DNA from: Heterobilharzia americana
Lineage: Eukaryota > Platyhelminthes > Trematoda > Strigeidida > Schistosomatidae
Length of the DNA: 64,000 nucleotides
Assembly: GCA_944470555.2 (NCBI GenBank)
Contig: OX104132.1
Span: 7,635,755 to 7,699,754 of the forward strand
Direction of reading: 5' to 3'
Part shown: one piece after another, positions 48,826 through 60,527 of the stretch
Position numbering within the stretch: position 1 is the first letter of the stretch
Layout of the letters: each line of letters begins with the position of its first letter
Program-made: the position numbers and the translations under genes
The notes under the pieces: model-generated
What the model was told of the DNA's origin: nothing
Databases searched by the model: none
The model's input: the letters and a program-made list of their open reading frames with translations, nothing else

Positions 48826-49515
48826 CCATGATCAGGAGAAACCTAAAGGAAGTAGTCTCTTTCACCTACCTAGGCAGCATCGTTTCAACTACAGGCGGCG
48901 GCGGCACAGATAAGGACGTCAAAGCCAGGATCGGAAAGACAGCGAGTCAGGCCTTCATTGACCTGAAATCATTGTGGAGATTCACTGCACTGCACTCAGC
49001 ATAGAGCGTGAACAAGATCCAGATTTTCAACACCAACGTCAAGTCAGTTCTTCTGTATGGTTCAGAGACCTGGCGCGTTACAAAAAGCAATTCCAAAAAG
49101 CTGCAGACATACATCAACAACTGCCGCCTTCACTCTCTCGATACTGAAGATCAGATCAGATGGCCAGAAAGAATAAGCAACGAAGTACTTTGGTCTTGCA
49201 ACGAACCAACCAAGAACCTATCGTTCAACAGATATGCAGAAGAAAGTGGAGATGGATTGGATTAAGCATACACTGAAAAGACCGTTTGGGGACATTAGGC
49301 GCCAGGCCAGGCCGTCGAGGGGAACTGAAATGGAAAACGACGAGTTGGACGTCCGAGGCGATGGTGACATGGAGGAGATGGTTTGAGGAAGAAATGAAAG
49401 CTTGTGGGCAGTCGTGGAACCGGGTTCAAAAGACTGCAGAGAAAAGAGTGAAATGGCGAGGTGCAACTGAAGCCCTATGTTCCACTCGGAACCCAAGGGA
49501 CAAATAATAATAAAA
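48826..49515 (+). mobile_element. RTE-type LINE 3' end, older copy
   Basis: This is the same family as 46615-47213. It starts a little further upstream (SFTYLGSIVSTTGG-like), shows LLYGSETWRVTKSNSKKLQT, and ends with the same CCCAAGGGACAAATAATAA tail. It has diverged more and is frameshifted. Confidence 0.85.
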
Positions 49516-49899
49516 ACAACTCACTCTGAAAAAGCCAGAACATTTAACTATTGCATTGTGCATGCAGCTGCTAAGCGATTACTTTTCATGTTTTCCATCT
49601 ACTGAGAACCACTAATACTAGGCGTTGGCGCTGCCTAATCATTTCAGTTTCTAAAGGAGTTCATTATAGAACTTGCATCATTTATTCTTGATATTTCTGG
49701 CTATAGACTGTGAATTTGTCAATCAGTGGCTTCAACTAGGTCATTACTCTCCATTCACAAGCAATCATGACATTATCCAATTGTGATATGAATGTTGTGG
49801 AGTGAATGTCATCAATCACAACTTGGCCTGTTCTCTATTTCATTGGTTTACATCATATTTTCGGGAAATTATCTTTGAAGTAAATCAAATGTAGTTTAA

Positions 49900-50120
49900 G
49901 GTTTATGGGGATTTTATTGATCATAGACCGACATAAGTTTCAGAACCAGTGGAAACCTGGAAGCGCTGGACGGTAATTGTTTCGTTCTCGTATGGGACTC
50001 CTCAGCAGTAGGCACCCACAACCCGGCTAGTGATCAAGCTCAGGATCTTAATGTTACGCAGTGAACGCGTTTACCATTCAGACACTGGATTGGAGTTTAA
50101 TGGTTCACGGTGCTTTACTT
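49900..50120 (-). repeat. tRNA-like SINE
   Basis: On the minus strand it has the same blocks as 44178-44362, including GAATGGTAAACGCGTTCACT and TAGCCGGGTTGTGGGTGCCT. Confidence 0.7.
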
Positions 50121-50515
50121 CTCTCGATTTGCGATACAACGTGACTATCCATCAAAATATTTAGCTAGTATTCAGTTCACTGCCGAATAGTTGGTGTGTT
50201 ATTCATCTGATAGTTTTACAAAGTTATGTTCTTCATTAATATGTGGATACATTTTTGCAAACTGGATGAATTCCAGAAAATGTTGACTGTTGTTAGGTTT
50301 CTATGCGGCGTCTGCTTTACTTCACGAAAATAGTTGAAAGTGAAGATCTCTCAGGAGTGTCAAAATAGATTACAGAGTTTATTCTATACTCTCAGTGCTT
50401 TTCAACTTTATATCAGTTTATAGAAATACTGTTCAAACAAAAGTTGATTGTTCATACCTTATATAGAACTTACAAATATGGGTAGGATATCGATTGTTAA
50501 TAATACGCAGTGTCT

Positions 50516-50572
50516 ACCAGTGGGATCTAGGACGCACATTTCGTCCTAATTGGGACACATCAGCTGGATGTT
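50516..50572 (-). ncRNA. Best-preserved hammerhead ribozyme relic
   Basis: On the minus strand the order is CATCCAG, CTGATGT, GTCCCAATTAGGAC (perfect stem II), GAAA, TGTGCG (short stem III), TC cleavage position, CTAGATCCC (stem I with one mismatch). Compared with the minimal hammerhead core CUGANGA...GAAA...UH, only the A at position 9 of the core is changed, to U. It is probably inactive or weak, but it is the closest to functional in the window. It comes from an SM-alpha-like SINE. Confidence 0.75.
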
Positions 50573-50604
50573 CTTGCCTCCCAGTAAGTGATATCGTTGT
50601 TCAA

Positions 50605-50665
50605 GTCTCAATGAGAACAATATCCAGATGAAGAGCCCAAAATAAGACGGAACACGCTAGCTACT
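50605..50665 (+). repeat. Hammerhead-type SINE relic, opposed to its neighbour
   Basis: ATCCAGATGAAGAGCCCAAA and AAGACGGAACACGC form a worn hammerhead outline in the opposite orientation to 50516-50572, some 40 bp away. Confidence 0.55.
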
Positions 50666-50913
50666 ACGAATCATTATCATTAAAACCGAAAATACCGCTG
50701 ACACCAAGGCATCGAAACAGGAATAGGACCACTCCGGTCCAATCAACGAAGGAGGTTTACAAGTTGTGGCATCAAGATATCGATTGATTATCTAGTTCTT
50801 AGTCTGTTTTTTAGTGTATATTCTAAGCAATAAACCGGTTTGCTGAATGTATAACTTTAAATATTTCTTTACACCAAAAATGTTTCCTCTACCTTTATCT
50901 TCACTGTTTTTAG

Positions 50914-51166
50914 GAAATAATACCTAATTACAGTGAAGTGAATCCATTCGGTGGTCCAATGCCTAAAGAGTTGTTTGTGAATAATGCTGATGAAGTCAAG
51001 AAACTGAGAGATGAATGTCGTAGCCTGCCTCAAATCGATATCACAGAATTAGATTTACAATGGATACAGACGCTAGCTGAAGGTTGGGCTACCCCATTGA
51101 AGGGTTTCATGCGTGAAGATGAATACTTACAAGTTCTTTATTTTGGTCAATTACAGAAGACAGAAG
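50914..51166 (+). CDS. PAPSS: PAPS synthase, kinase-sulfurylase linker and start of ATP sulfurylase
   Basis: The exon has 84 codons plus one base (residues 200-284), between the acceptor TGTTTTTAG and the donor GTAGGT. It reads [10 protein letters not shown], then KELFVNN and [15 protein letters not shown], and then the hallmark [15 protein letters not shown] (254-268) of the N-terminal PUA-like domain of ATP sulfurylase, where the human enzyme has [15 protein letters not shown]. This half of the enzyme makes APS from ATP and sulfate and feeds the kinase half. The exon lies outside the palindrome and has no second copy in the window. Confidence 0.95.
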
Positions 51167-51299
51167 GTAGGTTTATGTATTCTACTGTAGGATGAATACA
51201 GTTATTGTAATGCTTCTATTGTGCTGCTGTTTCTCCTTTTTATCAGAAGAGCATTTCGAGGTTGGTCTCTACTAGTATAGAGGAAGGAATAATAGTAGT

Positions 51300-52570
51300 C
51301 GATCTACAAGTTTAGCGTACCCTTCAAAATTGGGGCAAGCGTATGTTGCTTATCGGTGCCTTCTATCTGAACTCAAGCAGCCATTTCAGGGTTTATGAAG
51401 AGTTTTCACGTGAGTTGACAAAAACTAGTGGTGTCTAGTGGGGATGCCCAGTGTCACCGTTCCTCTTTAACTTTGTCATAAACGTACTAATGAACGTAAC
51501 CTTAGGTACATCTGACTTCTTATGGATTGACTTACTCCCTGCAGGTCATCTTGTTGACTTGGAATATGCAGACTATATTGTCCTAATAGGTGAAGATGCT
51601 GACGAAATGCGGGGTTTTCTGAACGCCTTGAATAGAAATCTGTGTATGTTTGGCATGCGTTTCGCTGGCACCTGTCAAATGTAAGATGATGCTCGAGGAC
51701 TGGTTTGTTACCACTCCTATTGTAAAGATATGAAGTGAAGTGGTGGGATGTGTCGGCCGAACACCCCAAACAGGATGGTTGCCGACGAAATCTCAGCTTC
51801 GATACATAAAACCTGTTTAGGATTTACCAACTTGCATCATCTGCATGCTAACTGGGGAGATACCGACTGTCTATCAAGGGACGAGTATACTGCCTCTCAG
51901 TTCGTTCTGTCCTGTTAAACGGCTGTGAGACATGGCTGTTAAAAGTAGGAGACATGAAAGAGTTATAGTTTCTTGACCGTGGCTGTTTTCATAGCATTAC
52001 TCGCGTTTGATACAGTCACCATGTGAGCAGTGTCAGGCTAATGGTACTAGGCAAGACAGGCAAGTCGATTGACGATGTTGTGAACGTTATTCGACTGAGA
52101 TGGCTCGGGTATGTACTGAGCATGCCGAGCCACTGCTTACCTCGACATGCCGTGCTAGGAGAAGTTGGATTAGGGTTGAGGGTGGCTAGACAAAGATGTG
52201 GCAGGAATGAATGAAGTTCCTGACTGGTAGCTTGAGCCGTGTGGGGGAGATGTAGGTAGAATGCCTATTTGAGGCCCCTGAGATGAAAAGAATCAGTGTT
52301 GTGGACTCTTGGTGCGATGGCTAGAAATCGGTCACAATGGCACAGATGCATTCACTCCTTGACATTTTCTAAAGTTTGAATATTCACACTAACCTTTAGT
52401 CTGCAGATTGTTTATTCTCTTGCACAACTTTGTCTACTTTTATGTCACTTTTTCTATCCACGTTCTTTTTGTGTACTACCGTAATATTGTGGCAGGTTGA
52501 ACGGATGCGATTGTTTGCAAGGTTCTATGTTGATTTCATCTGTGTATCCATACTTTGGTCATTATGACAG
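51300..52570 (+). mobile_element. RTE-type LINE reverse transcriptase remnant with 3' end
   Basis: 51451-51684 encodes SPFLFNFVINVLM, LVDLEYADYIVLIGEDADEM and LCMFGMRFAG, the palm region of the reverse transcriptase. The catalytic YADD is changed to YADY. A degraded C-terminal part (51780-52260, with LRWLGYVLSMPSH) and the common 3' block follow. A stop lies just before the WGCPVSPF motif. Confidence 0.85.
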
Positions 52571-53090
52571 TGGGATTTCCCATATATTCAAAATAGACGG
52601 TTCACTCATGCCTATTACTGGATGCATTTGGTATTGAATCGTTGAAGAAAAAAAACTCAATAATCACTCCTTCTTTCCACCAAACTACTTCAGTATTTAT
52701 GATTATATGTGTATGTTCGTTGGCACATGCATAACAAGAGAAGTGCTCATTTCTTATTATCTATTGACATGCATGACTCTAACTGGTTTCACCTACGTAT
52801 CTAACACCAAAATCTTTGTATAATATTTAATAGAATAAATTATTTTGTTTCAATGGCTAAATATGATATTTAAGCCGATAAACTTTGTCCCTTAGTGAAT
52901 TTCTAGGTTTAAATGCTGCTTGATTTTGAGGCTCTTTATGAAAATCATACATATAGTTGCTGATGTGCCTTCTTTATGTGGCAATACTATAGAGACCCTG
53001 AAGTCTTCATTAGTTATGTTGAAATCGTTGTCCAGAATATTGTTTCTCCTTTTATTATGCATTCATGTGAATTAATGTTGGATCGTGACT

Positions 53091-53142
53091 AGCAATGGAA
53101 TCCAGGATGCGCATTTCGTCCTATTTGGGAGCCCATATGCCA
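53091..53142 (-). repeat. Hammerhead-type SINE relic
   Basis: The minus strand shows CTCCCAAATAGGACGAAATG and GCATCCTGGATTCCATTGC. Stem II, GAAA and the 3' part of stem I are near consensus, but the CTGATGA box is replaced by CATATGG. Confidence 0.7.
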
Positions 53143-53739
53143 GTAGAGATCGATCAATTCGGTCCAATCAACGACCGTTCATGTGAATTTTTGAATTAAT
53201 TTTAGTGAATAGTTATTGAGTATTAACGATTCTCGAATACTGAAACTTCGACGAACAGTTTTGTAGGTGCATTCCAAACTCATATAATTAACCTTTCTAA
53301 GGTAGTATTGAGCAGGGACTGACATTAGTTGGATAACCATTGGAACAAACAAATGAATGGCTTCTCTCCACTTATCTCCTGAAGTATAAACATATTCAAC
53401 AAGGCATATTAGAAAATTAGTAAGGTATAGCAAAATTTAGGTGATGTGGACGTATCGAAAAAGTTGAGTGGAAACAGGAAAACTTATTTTCATGAAAGGT
53501 AGTTTCCATAACACAGACTAATGTATTTACAGCGATTGGTCACTGGAGAGCAACCAATCTCATGTTTTCAAGTCCTAAGTGCAGACCAAATTCTATTGAT
53601 CACTTTGTAATGTAATCATCAAGCTAGAAAGCTCATCGCAGTGCACTTCGATGGATGTTGGTTAGTTGAGGCAGTCGACAGTAAGCCCTGGACTTAGGTC
53701 TCATGCATTTTGTCACTCTTCGAGGGGGCTGATATCCCC

Positions 53740-53830
53740 TGTGAGATTCGAATCCACGTCACTCAATGCTGCAGTCGCTGACGTTACCACTGAGATATTC
53801 GGGCCGCAGCTGATCTCCTGTACGACTGGA
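53740..53830 (-). repeat. tRNA-like SINE
   Basis: On the minus strand GCCCGAATATCTCAGTGGTA (A-box like) is followed by GTGGATTCGAATCTCA (B-box like) about 30 bp on, the spacing of a tRNA. Imperfect copies of GGTCACTGGAGAGCAACCA flank it at about 53540 and 53843. Confidence 0.65.
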
Positions 53831-54124
53831 TTACATACGTCGACTGGTCACCGGAGAGCAGCCAACTAATGTATTAATTAGAGAGATCTTGACATTCTGG
53901 GAGCGCTGGAGATCTGTTTCATTCGAGTTTGAGAATTTCCAGTAGTGCACAGTGACAAGTCTGCTAACTGCAGAGAACAGATATTGGTATGATACTCGTA
54001 ATTCCCCGTTGCTATACAAGCCCGAATTACTCTACCTCTACTGTTGGCAGGTGGGCTCCTTTGTGGATGCCTCGATCCTATCGAATATTCATGATTTTAC
54101 GTTGACCTTGGTGACTACCTGAGG

Positions 54125-54330
54125 GATCCAGGCTGCGCATTTCCTCCTACTTGGGACATCGTCAGATGGATGTACCTGCACCCCTGTGAGTGATGTTGTT
54201 TCCACTGAAGCTGGAACTCAGTGCCCATCGCTTCAAACACCAGAGCGTTATCCACTAAGCCACTGGGGCATGATATTCCCGGATAGGACGCAACGCGCGT
54301 CCTCGATTCCTCTGCTAGTCACCAAGATCA
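54125..54330 (-). repeat. Hammerhead-type SINE and partial second copy
   Basis: On the minus strand, 54262-54125 reads a tRNA-like head (GTGGCTTAGTGGATAACGCT), AACATCACTCACAGGGGTGC and then ATCCATCTGACGATGTCCCA with GGAAATGCGCAGCCTGGATC. CTGACGA satisfies the CUGANGA core, but stem II has a mismatch and the cleavage triplet is AGC instead of GUC. 54285-54330 on the plus strand has a separate GGACGCAACGCGCGTCCTCG piece. Confidence 0.7.
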
Positions 54331-54660
54331 ACATAACCTGTCGAGAACAGAGTTGTCAAATCTGTTTTGGCTACCACATTACTATTCAGTTATTGGATTG
54401 AATACCAATGTTTTACAGTTTCCTTTTTGAAATGAAAACCAGCTTGAAGTTGGTCAGTGCACACAAACCATCACTTGAATGTGACGTCATTGTGAGTAGA
54501 AATTAGTAGTCGAATGATGCTTTTAGCAACATTTATAAGACCATCTAGTTGATAAATTGTAGAATGAATAATGCCAGTAGCAAATCTGTACATTGAATTA
54601 AGCAAGTTTCGAAGAAACTTAGGACTGGTATGAAGACAAAAATGACATAATAATATAGTG

Positions 54661-54783
54661 GGTGATGATTGAAGGTGAGATGAAAATCTGGACCGCGGCC
54701 GGATTCAAACCAGCGGCAACCCGGCGGTCGCTGGTTCGAATCCGGCTGCGGTCCACATTTTCATCCCACCTTCAGTCATCACC
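54661..54783. repeat. tRNA-like inverted repeat hairpin
   Basis: The left half starts GGTGATGATTGAAGGTGAGA and the right half ends CCTTCAGTCATCACC. The halves pair over about 56 bp with about six mismatches, around a loop of roughly 10 bp. Each half carries a B-box-like GGTTCGAATCC (worn in the left half), so two copies of a tRNA-derived unit lie head to head. Confidence 0.85.
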
Positions 54784-55299
54784 AAGTATAAATACAAGTC
54801 TGCCAAACTACGGCTATCTCAGATAGTCAAATGATAATAATAATGATATCGAAAAAAAATTACCTCGTAAAGTTATAAAACAACAGCGAAGTGCTTTCCG
54901 GGTTAAATGCAACGTTATCACCGTTTCCTTTCATACAGAAAAGGTATGGATCTGCAGGCTGAATTTGTGTAATCCTAACGACTGAGTGTATTGTTCAAAT
55001 CACTTGACATTAAAACAAGCGTTGGAGTATGTGTATGCGTGCGTTTGTTTGTGTCTGTTTTCTTGACGGAAAGTGACTCAACTCAAAAATGGCATTCCAT
55101 ATTAGATTCATTTATTTGATTGATATATCACACAGTGTTTGATCACGTTTCAAGCACAACTTATCATTGCTCATAATCTTATCAGTGATGAATACTAATT
55201 TGAAATCAATAAATCCCAACAAACCCCAAAATTGAGTTAATCTATTGCTCGTTGGTAACTAGCTTCGAGAGGGTATTCTTGAGGAGTCGTTCCTGGTTG

Positions 55300-55850
55300 G
55301 GTAAACCTGGGGGACGTGAGAACTCAATGATGACATTGGGTGATGGTCACGCTATGTCGTGATCTGGCAGAAGTTGGAAATATAGACCATTTCCGAGGCG
55401 AGACAGGTGTTCATTTATCCCAGGTTTCCAATGTTCCTCCAACTGATGTCAGTTCATGATGAGTACTACCTTTAAAGGAGTAAAGTCCCCCATAAATCTC
55501 AAACTGTATTACTGCATATTGCTTATTAGTGACATGCTTCGAGATAGATATCCTGAAGTTCTAGTTAGAAGTCAGTTGAAAGTGAAGAGGATGTCAATTG
55601 AAAACCTTTGATGATGATCATGTTATATTCCAAACTGATAGAAGTAGGAAACTGTGGACTGTTAAACTCTGATGCAGGGGATGAATGCCTTGTACGTTCG
55701 CCGTGAAACCTGAAGGTTCCCTTACGGGGAAGTGAGTGTGTGCTGATGAGGATTCCTACACAAGGACCAAACAGCTGTTCAGTACTCCCAGATCTTCAAT
55801 AGTTACCCAACTAATGTCAGTCAGTGATGAATATTTCCTTGAAATAACCT
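55300..55850 (+). repeat. Two tRNA-like SINE pieces in tandem
   Basis: 55330-55510 and 55490-55850 each match part of the family at 10012-10402. The second runs through TTGTACGTTCGCCGTGAAAC to CAGTCAGTGATGAATATTTC. The first lacks the tRNA-like head. Confidence 0.65.
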
Positions 55851-56083
55851 GATATTAGCCAATTTTACGTCGAAGACATATTTAAAATCGATGCGAAATT
55901 ATAACTTGATTTGGTTTGGTATAAGTTTGTGGATGATAGTGTGACTTATGCCTATTGGTGCTATTGTGCTGACTGTAAACTGTAGTTGTCGCTTCATTAA
56001 TAATCAGGCATGTAGTAAATGTATGCAGCATAGGAAGGAGAATTCATGGTGAAGTTCAAGGTTGTACTGTGTCAGGTGAGTGA

Positions 56084-56600
56084 TTAATACAAGGAGTGAT
56101 ATGAATTGACCAAAAAATAGAACTGGATTACATATTTCATCATTAAATGGCCAGTGTGTGAAGCGGTTGAGTTATTATGTGATAAAAAGAGTCTTAATAC
56201 TGTGAATGATAACCCTACTGATCCAAGCAGAATTCTAGCCGGATTTGCAAGGTTTATTTCAATAAGAGGGGAGAAAATTACGGAAGAAAATTTAGTCAAA
56301 CTTATGTTTCGAAAAGAAGAGACGGGACGAGAGAAGGATAGTTGAAAGCAACAAATGAGGACTAGGGAATGGTTTTTAGTCGATGGAAGGTCAAACGAGG
56401 TGAGTGGTCTTTGAACGTATCCGCTTCGATTACAGATTTCAGGTTTAGTTGATCGTACAGCCACAGCTTCTGCTACATAATGAATGAGTAAACGAGTGGC
56501 AGGTGGGAGTCTTCGGATCGCCATGTATGTTAGTAAAGCTGCGCCAGCCATCTATTCGGTGTCTTGTGTCTACCAGATATGCTTACACAGAACTTTTAAT
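56084..56600 (-). other. Unidentified repeat with a 155-codon open frame
   Basis: The minus strand holds an open frame of 155 codons starting MAGAALLTYMAIRRLPPATR; the plus strand has a shorter one. I have an impression that this frame recurs in schistosome genomes, which would make it a mobile element part. I see no domain and give no function. Confidence 0.35.
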
Positions 56601-57959
56601 GGAGTTGGCCTGACCCTTTGTAAGCCAATTCCCACTATCATCCAAAAACTTTGAGTGATCTAGTTGTAATTATAGTTTAATATCCGTTGTAAAAAGGCAT
56701 TCATCATATGTTTGGCTATTACTATGTTAACAAATTTGATTTTATGCCAGCAGAACCTGATGAGAAGTTACTGGAAAGAGTATTTTTTAATATGTGAACT
56801 GAAAATCTTTGAATGCTTAGAATCGATCAGAGTTAAGTAACCGACTACTTTTCTACTGCGACTTCATTAAGGTCATAAATATGGATTTAGTGGTATGGTT
56901 TTTACGGAATCAGGACAGGTGTTATCTTCTGATACAGGCAGATAGACACCGTCAATATACAGAACCTCGCATTACTGCGTGACGGTTCAAGCTGTCACGT
57001 CCCATGTCACCGAATCAAGCAACAATCCACTAAGATGAACGATGAAGAAATAAAAGATAAAGCAGTCAAAAGTGATAGTCATCAAGAGAGGGTAAAACGA
57101 AATGGGAATACTGAAATTCGGTATGACGATTAGGATGAAGATGATGTATAGATATATCTCCACTATTGAGATCGATTCTGAGTCATATATCGCCCATAAT
57201 CTTCAACCACAGAGTCTACATTTCCCTACATGGACTGACACCGCGTTTTAGTCTGTCCGCCTCTAATTCTTTTCTAGCCTGAACCTGTTAGGTAGTGGTT
57301 AGACGAAAAGCAGTTACCATAATAGTATAAGCTACTAAGCCATGCTATGCGTCTGAAGGCGAATTGTACTGCTAGCTGGCTGGCGTTTGATGGTAGTAAG
57401 GTGTTTTCCTTTGATATCCAGCAGTACTACGCTGATTCTCCCTTCTTGGTAGGAAGGAGGCGTTAAAAAATATCACCCAAAATAGCACATTCTAACTGTC
57501 CCATGGCGTACCGATGCCGGCTGCATGAGTTCATAATAGGAGTTAAAACTGGCAAATAAAAATCTCAAACTTGCAAAAAGACCGTATGTGATCGACCTCA
57601 AGCAGATGTCCTTTGGCCTCTGCCATCACGCACTAACCCTTCTCTTTCAGGAACCTCAAGAAGAACTAACCTTCCACGGTTTGAGCATCTGGAAAGTGTC
57701 AATCGTCCTCTCAGCCCTGTCACCACTCAAGTTCGCTCAGATCGCTGTCCGCCTTCCAAATCCTCATCTTCTAATCTTCCTTCACGTTTCACGGTCAGTA
57801 ATCCAACACTGTCCTTGATTTCTTCCAGTTCTGCAGCTCTCGAAAACAGTCTGAGTTTAAAGAACAGCACCCTTGTTTCCTGAAACTGCGCTCTAAATTG
57901 CACATTGGAGCTATCAGTTTCCAGACCCTCCGTCATGTCGCCCAACAAGCTTCACTAGC

Positions 57960-59960
57960 CAAAACGCTAGCAACTAAGGCCATATATATGCAGTGTTTGT
58001 GAGACAGGCATGCAAAACTCAAGTGTTGTTATTCACCTAGCCTCTCCTGGTCATTATGGCGAAACCGCGAAATTCACCCTTCGAGTTTCTGGAAATTCGA
58101 TAGCTAGTTTTCGCGGTCTTGCACGTGTAGGTATAACATTGGCGTCCATTGACGCAGATAGACCACATTACGAATGCAACTCAAACGTCTACTCAATGAC
58201 CAAGAATAGTGGTGGGGAGCGAAGGCTAAGGATACGGAAAAGGTTACGGCGATAGGTAACAGTAGACAGTTAATCAAACTTATCGAGGTAACTAGAGCGA
58301 AACGGTCAATGGTTAGTGAAATGATAGGTGAGAAGAGTAGGTCTTCGATTCACTACTAGAGGAGACGACTGGTACGATGTGCAGAATACTTCAATGAACA
58401 GTTTGATTGTCCTCTAGGTCCTATTGCGTTTCCCACTATCCAGTTGGAGTCTGAATAGAAGTTCGAGATAGGCCCCACAACACTTTTAGAATTCTAGAAA
58501 GCTGAAGGTTACCTGAAATGAGGAAGAGCAGCTGGGCCAGATGGATCACTACCAGGGGCGTTTAGGGACGTTGGTCAAAGATTTGTAGTCAAGCTAACTG
58601 AAGTGTTAACTAGTGTGTGGGAGTCAGATTTGATCTTCTCTGACTGGTCTCAATCACTGATTGTCCCAGTCTTCAAGAAGTCCTCCTTCAATAACCACAG
58701 AGAAATCAGCCTGATAAATATAGTGTCTAAGATTCTAGATTCTATGATAACCAGGTGTCTGAGTTCAGCTCGGGAGCAGCAAGCCCGAGTAAACTAGGCA
58801 GACTTGAGACCTCGACACTGGTGTTTCAACCAGATATCCACATTGCCAGGTTATGGAACACAGGCACACTTATCGACGCCCGACACTAGCTGTATTTTTC
58901 GTCCTGAAGGCGGCGTTTGATTCCGTCGGTCAAAGGATCTTATGGCAATGTCTAACACTGGAAGAGGTGCTCAGTAAGTATATCACTCTGTTGTTGACTT
59001 TACTTGAACGCACATGGGCGTGTTAGAATCTATGGTGAGTTTTCAGTTGATCTGTGTACATCGAGTGGTGTCCGTGAAGAATGTCTACTCTCTCCATTCC
59101 TGTTCAGTTTTGAAGTCTCTCATCTAGCATGACAGGGATTGATCGAGTTATAGGAAAGTGCTTGTCAGATTTAAAATAGGCAGATGACATAGTGCTGTTA
59201 GGTTAAGACGCTGGCAAGATGCAGATTATTCTGGACAGAACTTTGGGATGAATTTCTCGTCACCCAAATTCTAGTTGTTGCTCCAAGACTGACCTTCAGC
59301 GGTGCACTGGCTAACAATAGAGAGTGAAGTGACTGACGCTTCACTCATCTTGGAGGTTGGATCACCTCTAATGAGTCAGTGGTCAATGAAATTTCTGGAT
59401 GTATACAAAAGGCTCGACGGTGTTTCGCCAACTTATGCCACTTGTCACGCTGCCACGATATCCGATTGTCGATTAAGAGTCAAGTGTACTGCACTGCAGT
59501 TCACTCTGTTCTACTGTATGGTTATGAGACGACACTAAAGGAAGGCGACATAAGAACGCTTGAGGTGTTGGACCACCCGTTGCCTTCGTACAATAGGCCG
59601 TGTGTCAAGATGTCATAACGTAGAAGTCAGGCTAAGAGTTTTTGGGAGTAGAGGGAAGTCAGTTAATAAAGTCATGAGCCTTCATTGACTCAGATGACTG
59701 GGACATGTGTTACACATACCTCGGCTGAAGTATGTTCAGATTGAAACAAGGCTCAGAATGGCCAGTTTAAAACATATCATCAATGCATGAAGTCCTTGAC
59801 TATTGGTTCGAGCTATGTTGGGAGATGCAGACTAGCCGGTTAGGGTCCACGTGATAACAAAAGCCACGGGTTGTAGACTCTAGGTGATATAGTTCTGAAT
59901 TGATGTTCGTGGGGGTAGATGTATCCACACTTTATCTTCATCTTGAACGCTATACTGAAT
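57960..59960 (+). mobile_element. RTE-type LINE ORF2 remnant
   Basis: This is the longest remnant of the family. In order are GNSRQLIKLI (near 58255), GRAAGPDGSLPGAF (near 58525), SDWSQSLIVPVFKKSSF and ISLINIVSKIL (58603-58797), then a broken palm region, and HAATISDCRLRVK with LLYGYET (59440-59530). The catalytic YADD region is frameshifted to IGR-type sequence near 59170. It is inactive. Confidence 0.85.
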
Positions 59961-60372
59961 TCATTATTTTCTCATTCCTCCTTCCTCTCTTTTACTGCAT
60001 TATACTTCCTTTGGCCGATTCTCCTTTCTTTTTTCATCTTCCATCTCACTACTTTGTTACTTGTTGTTCTGATATGAAGTGTGGCAAGTCGGATGGTTAC
60101 ACAGTAATGACTGGTACTAAGTTGATATTGATTGATTGTGGAGGTACGTGGGAGAAGTCAGTATTCTTGACTATTTAGTCAACCCAATGGATTCTCTTCT
60201 TTAGCCACATACTAGTCTACTTGGTCACCTCGGTAACCAACTCCTCATATTGATGATCAGTGGTGTGTATTCCAAGCGTTTTACAACCTATAGGGATGAA
60301 AGTCTATTCGTACTTAATTAACTCTAAGAATAAAACTATTTTTAATTGTCGTGTTTTTCACCTATACTCCAG

Positions 60373-60527
60373 GTCTAGTTGTTGCAAACTTTTCAATTCC
60401 AATAGTGTTTGCTTTATCCACTGAGAATAAAGAGAAATGTCATGGAAATGGTTCATCGATTGCTTTGGTGTATAAGCAGAATATAGTGGCAGTATTACAA
60501 GATTGCGAATTTTTCCCACATCGCAAA
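60373..60527 (+). CDS. PAPSS: PAPS synthase, ATP sulfurylase N-terminal domain exon
   Basis: The exon is two bases plus 51 codons (residues 284-335), from the acceptor TATACTCCAG to the donor GTAAGT. It reads GLVVANFSIPIVFALSTENKE and, after a gap, YKQNIVAVLQDCEFFPHRK, aligned with the human stretch that contains LSVPIVL and ends EFFEHRK. The split glycine from 51166 restores the frame exactly. The following exon, expected to begin like EERCARQWGT, and the catalytic HNGH region are not in the remaining 3.5 kb, so the gene continues past the window end. Confidence 0.93.

Larger units (their letters stand above)
44069..50913 (+). other. PAPS synthase intron outside the palindrome
   Basis: A 6.8 kb phase-0 intron in single copy. 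It holds a tRNA-like SINE (44178-44362), several RTE 3' fragments (44985-45625, 46130-46365, 46615-47213, 48826-49515), a GTGGCTCATTAG-type SINE (47605-47800), further SINE pieces (47940-48170, 49900-50120) and two opposed hammerhead relics (50516-50572, 50605-50665). I see nothing in 45625-46130 and 48170-48820. Confidence 0.85.
51167..60372 (+). other. PAPS synthase intron outside the palindrome
   Basis: A 9.2 kb phase-1 intron. It contains an RTE reverse transcriptase remnant (51300-52570), hammerhead-type and tRNA-like SINEs (53091-54330), a tRNA-like hairpin (54661-54783), two tandem tRNA-like SINE pieces (55300-55850), an unidentified repeat with a 155-codon frame (56084-56600) and a long RTE remnant (57960-59960). 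I see nothing recognisable in 52570-53090, 54790-55290 and 56620-57950. Confidence 0.8.

Noticed and set aside
53666..54401. Short plus-strand frames near 53.7 and 54.2 kb
   Set aside because: They overlap tRNA-like and hammerhead-type SINEs and have no independent support.
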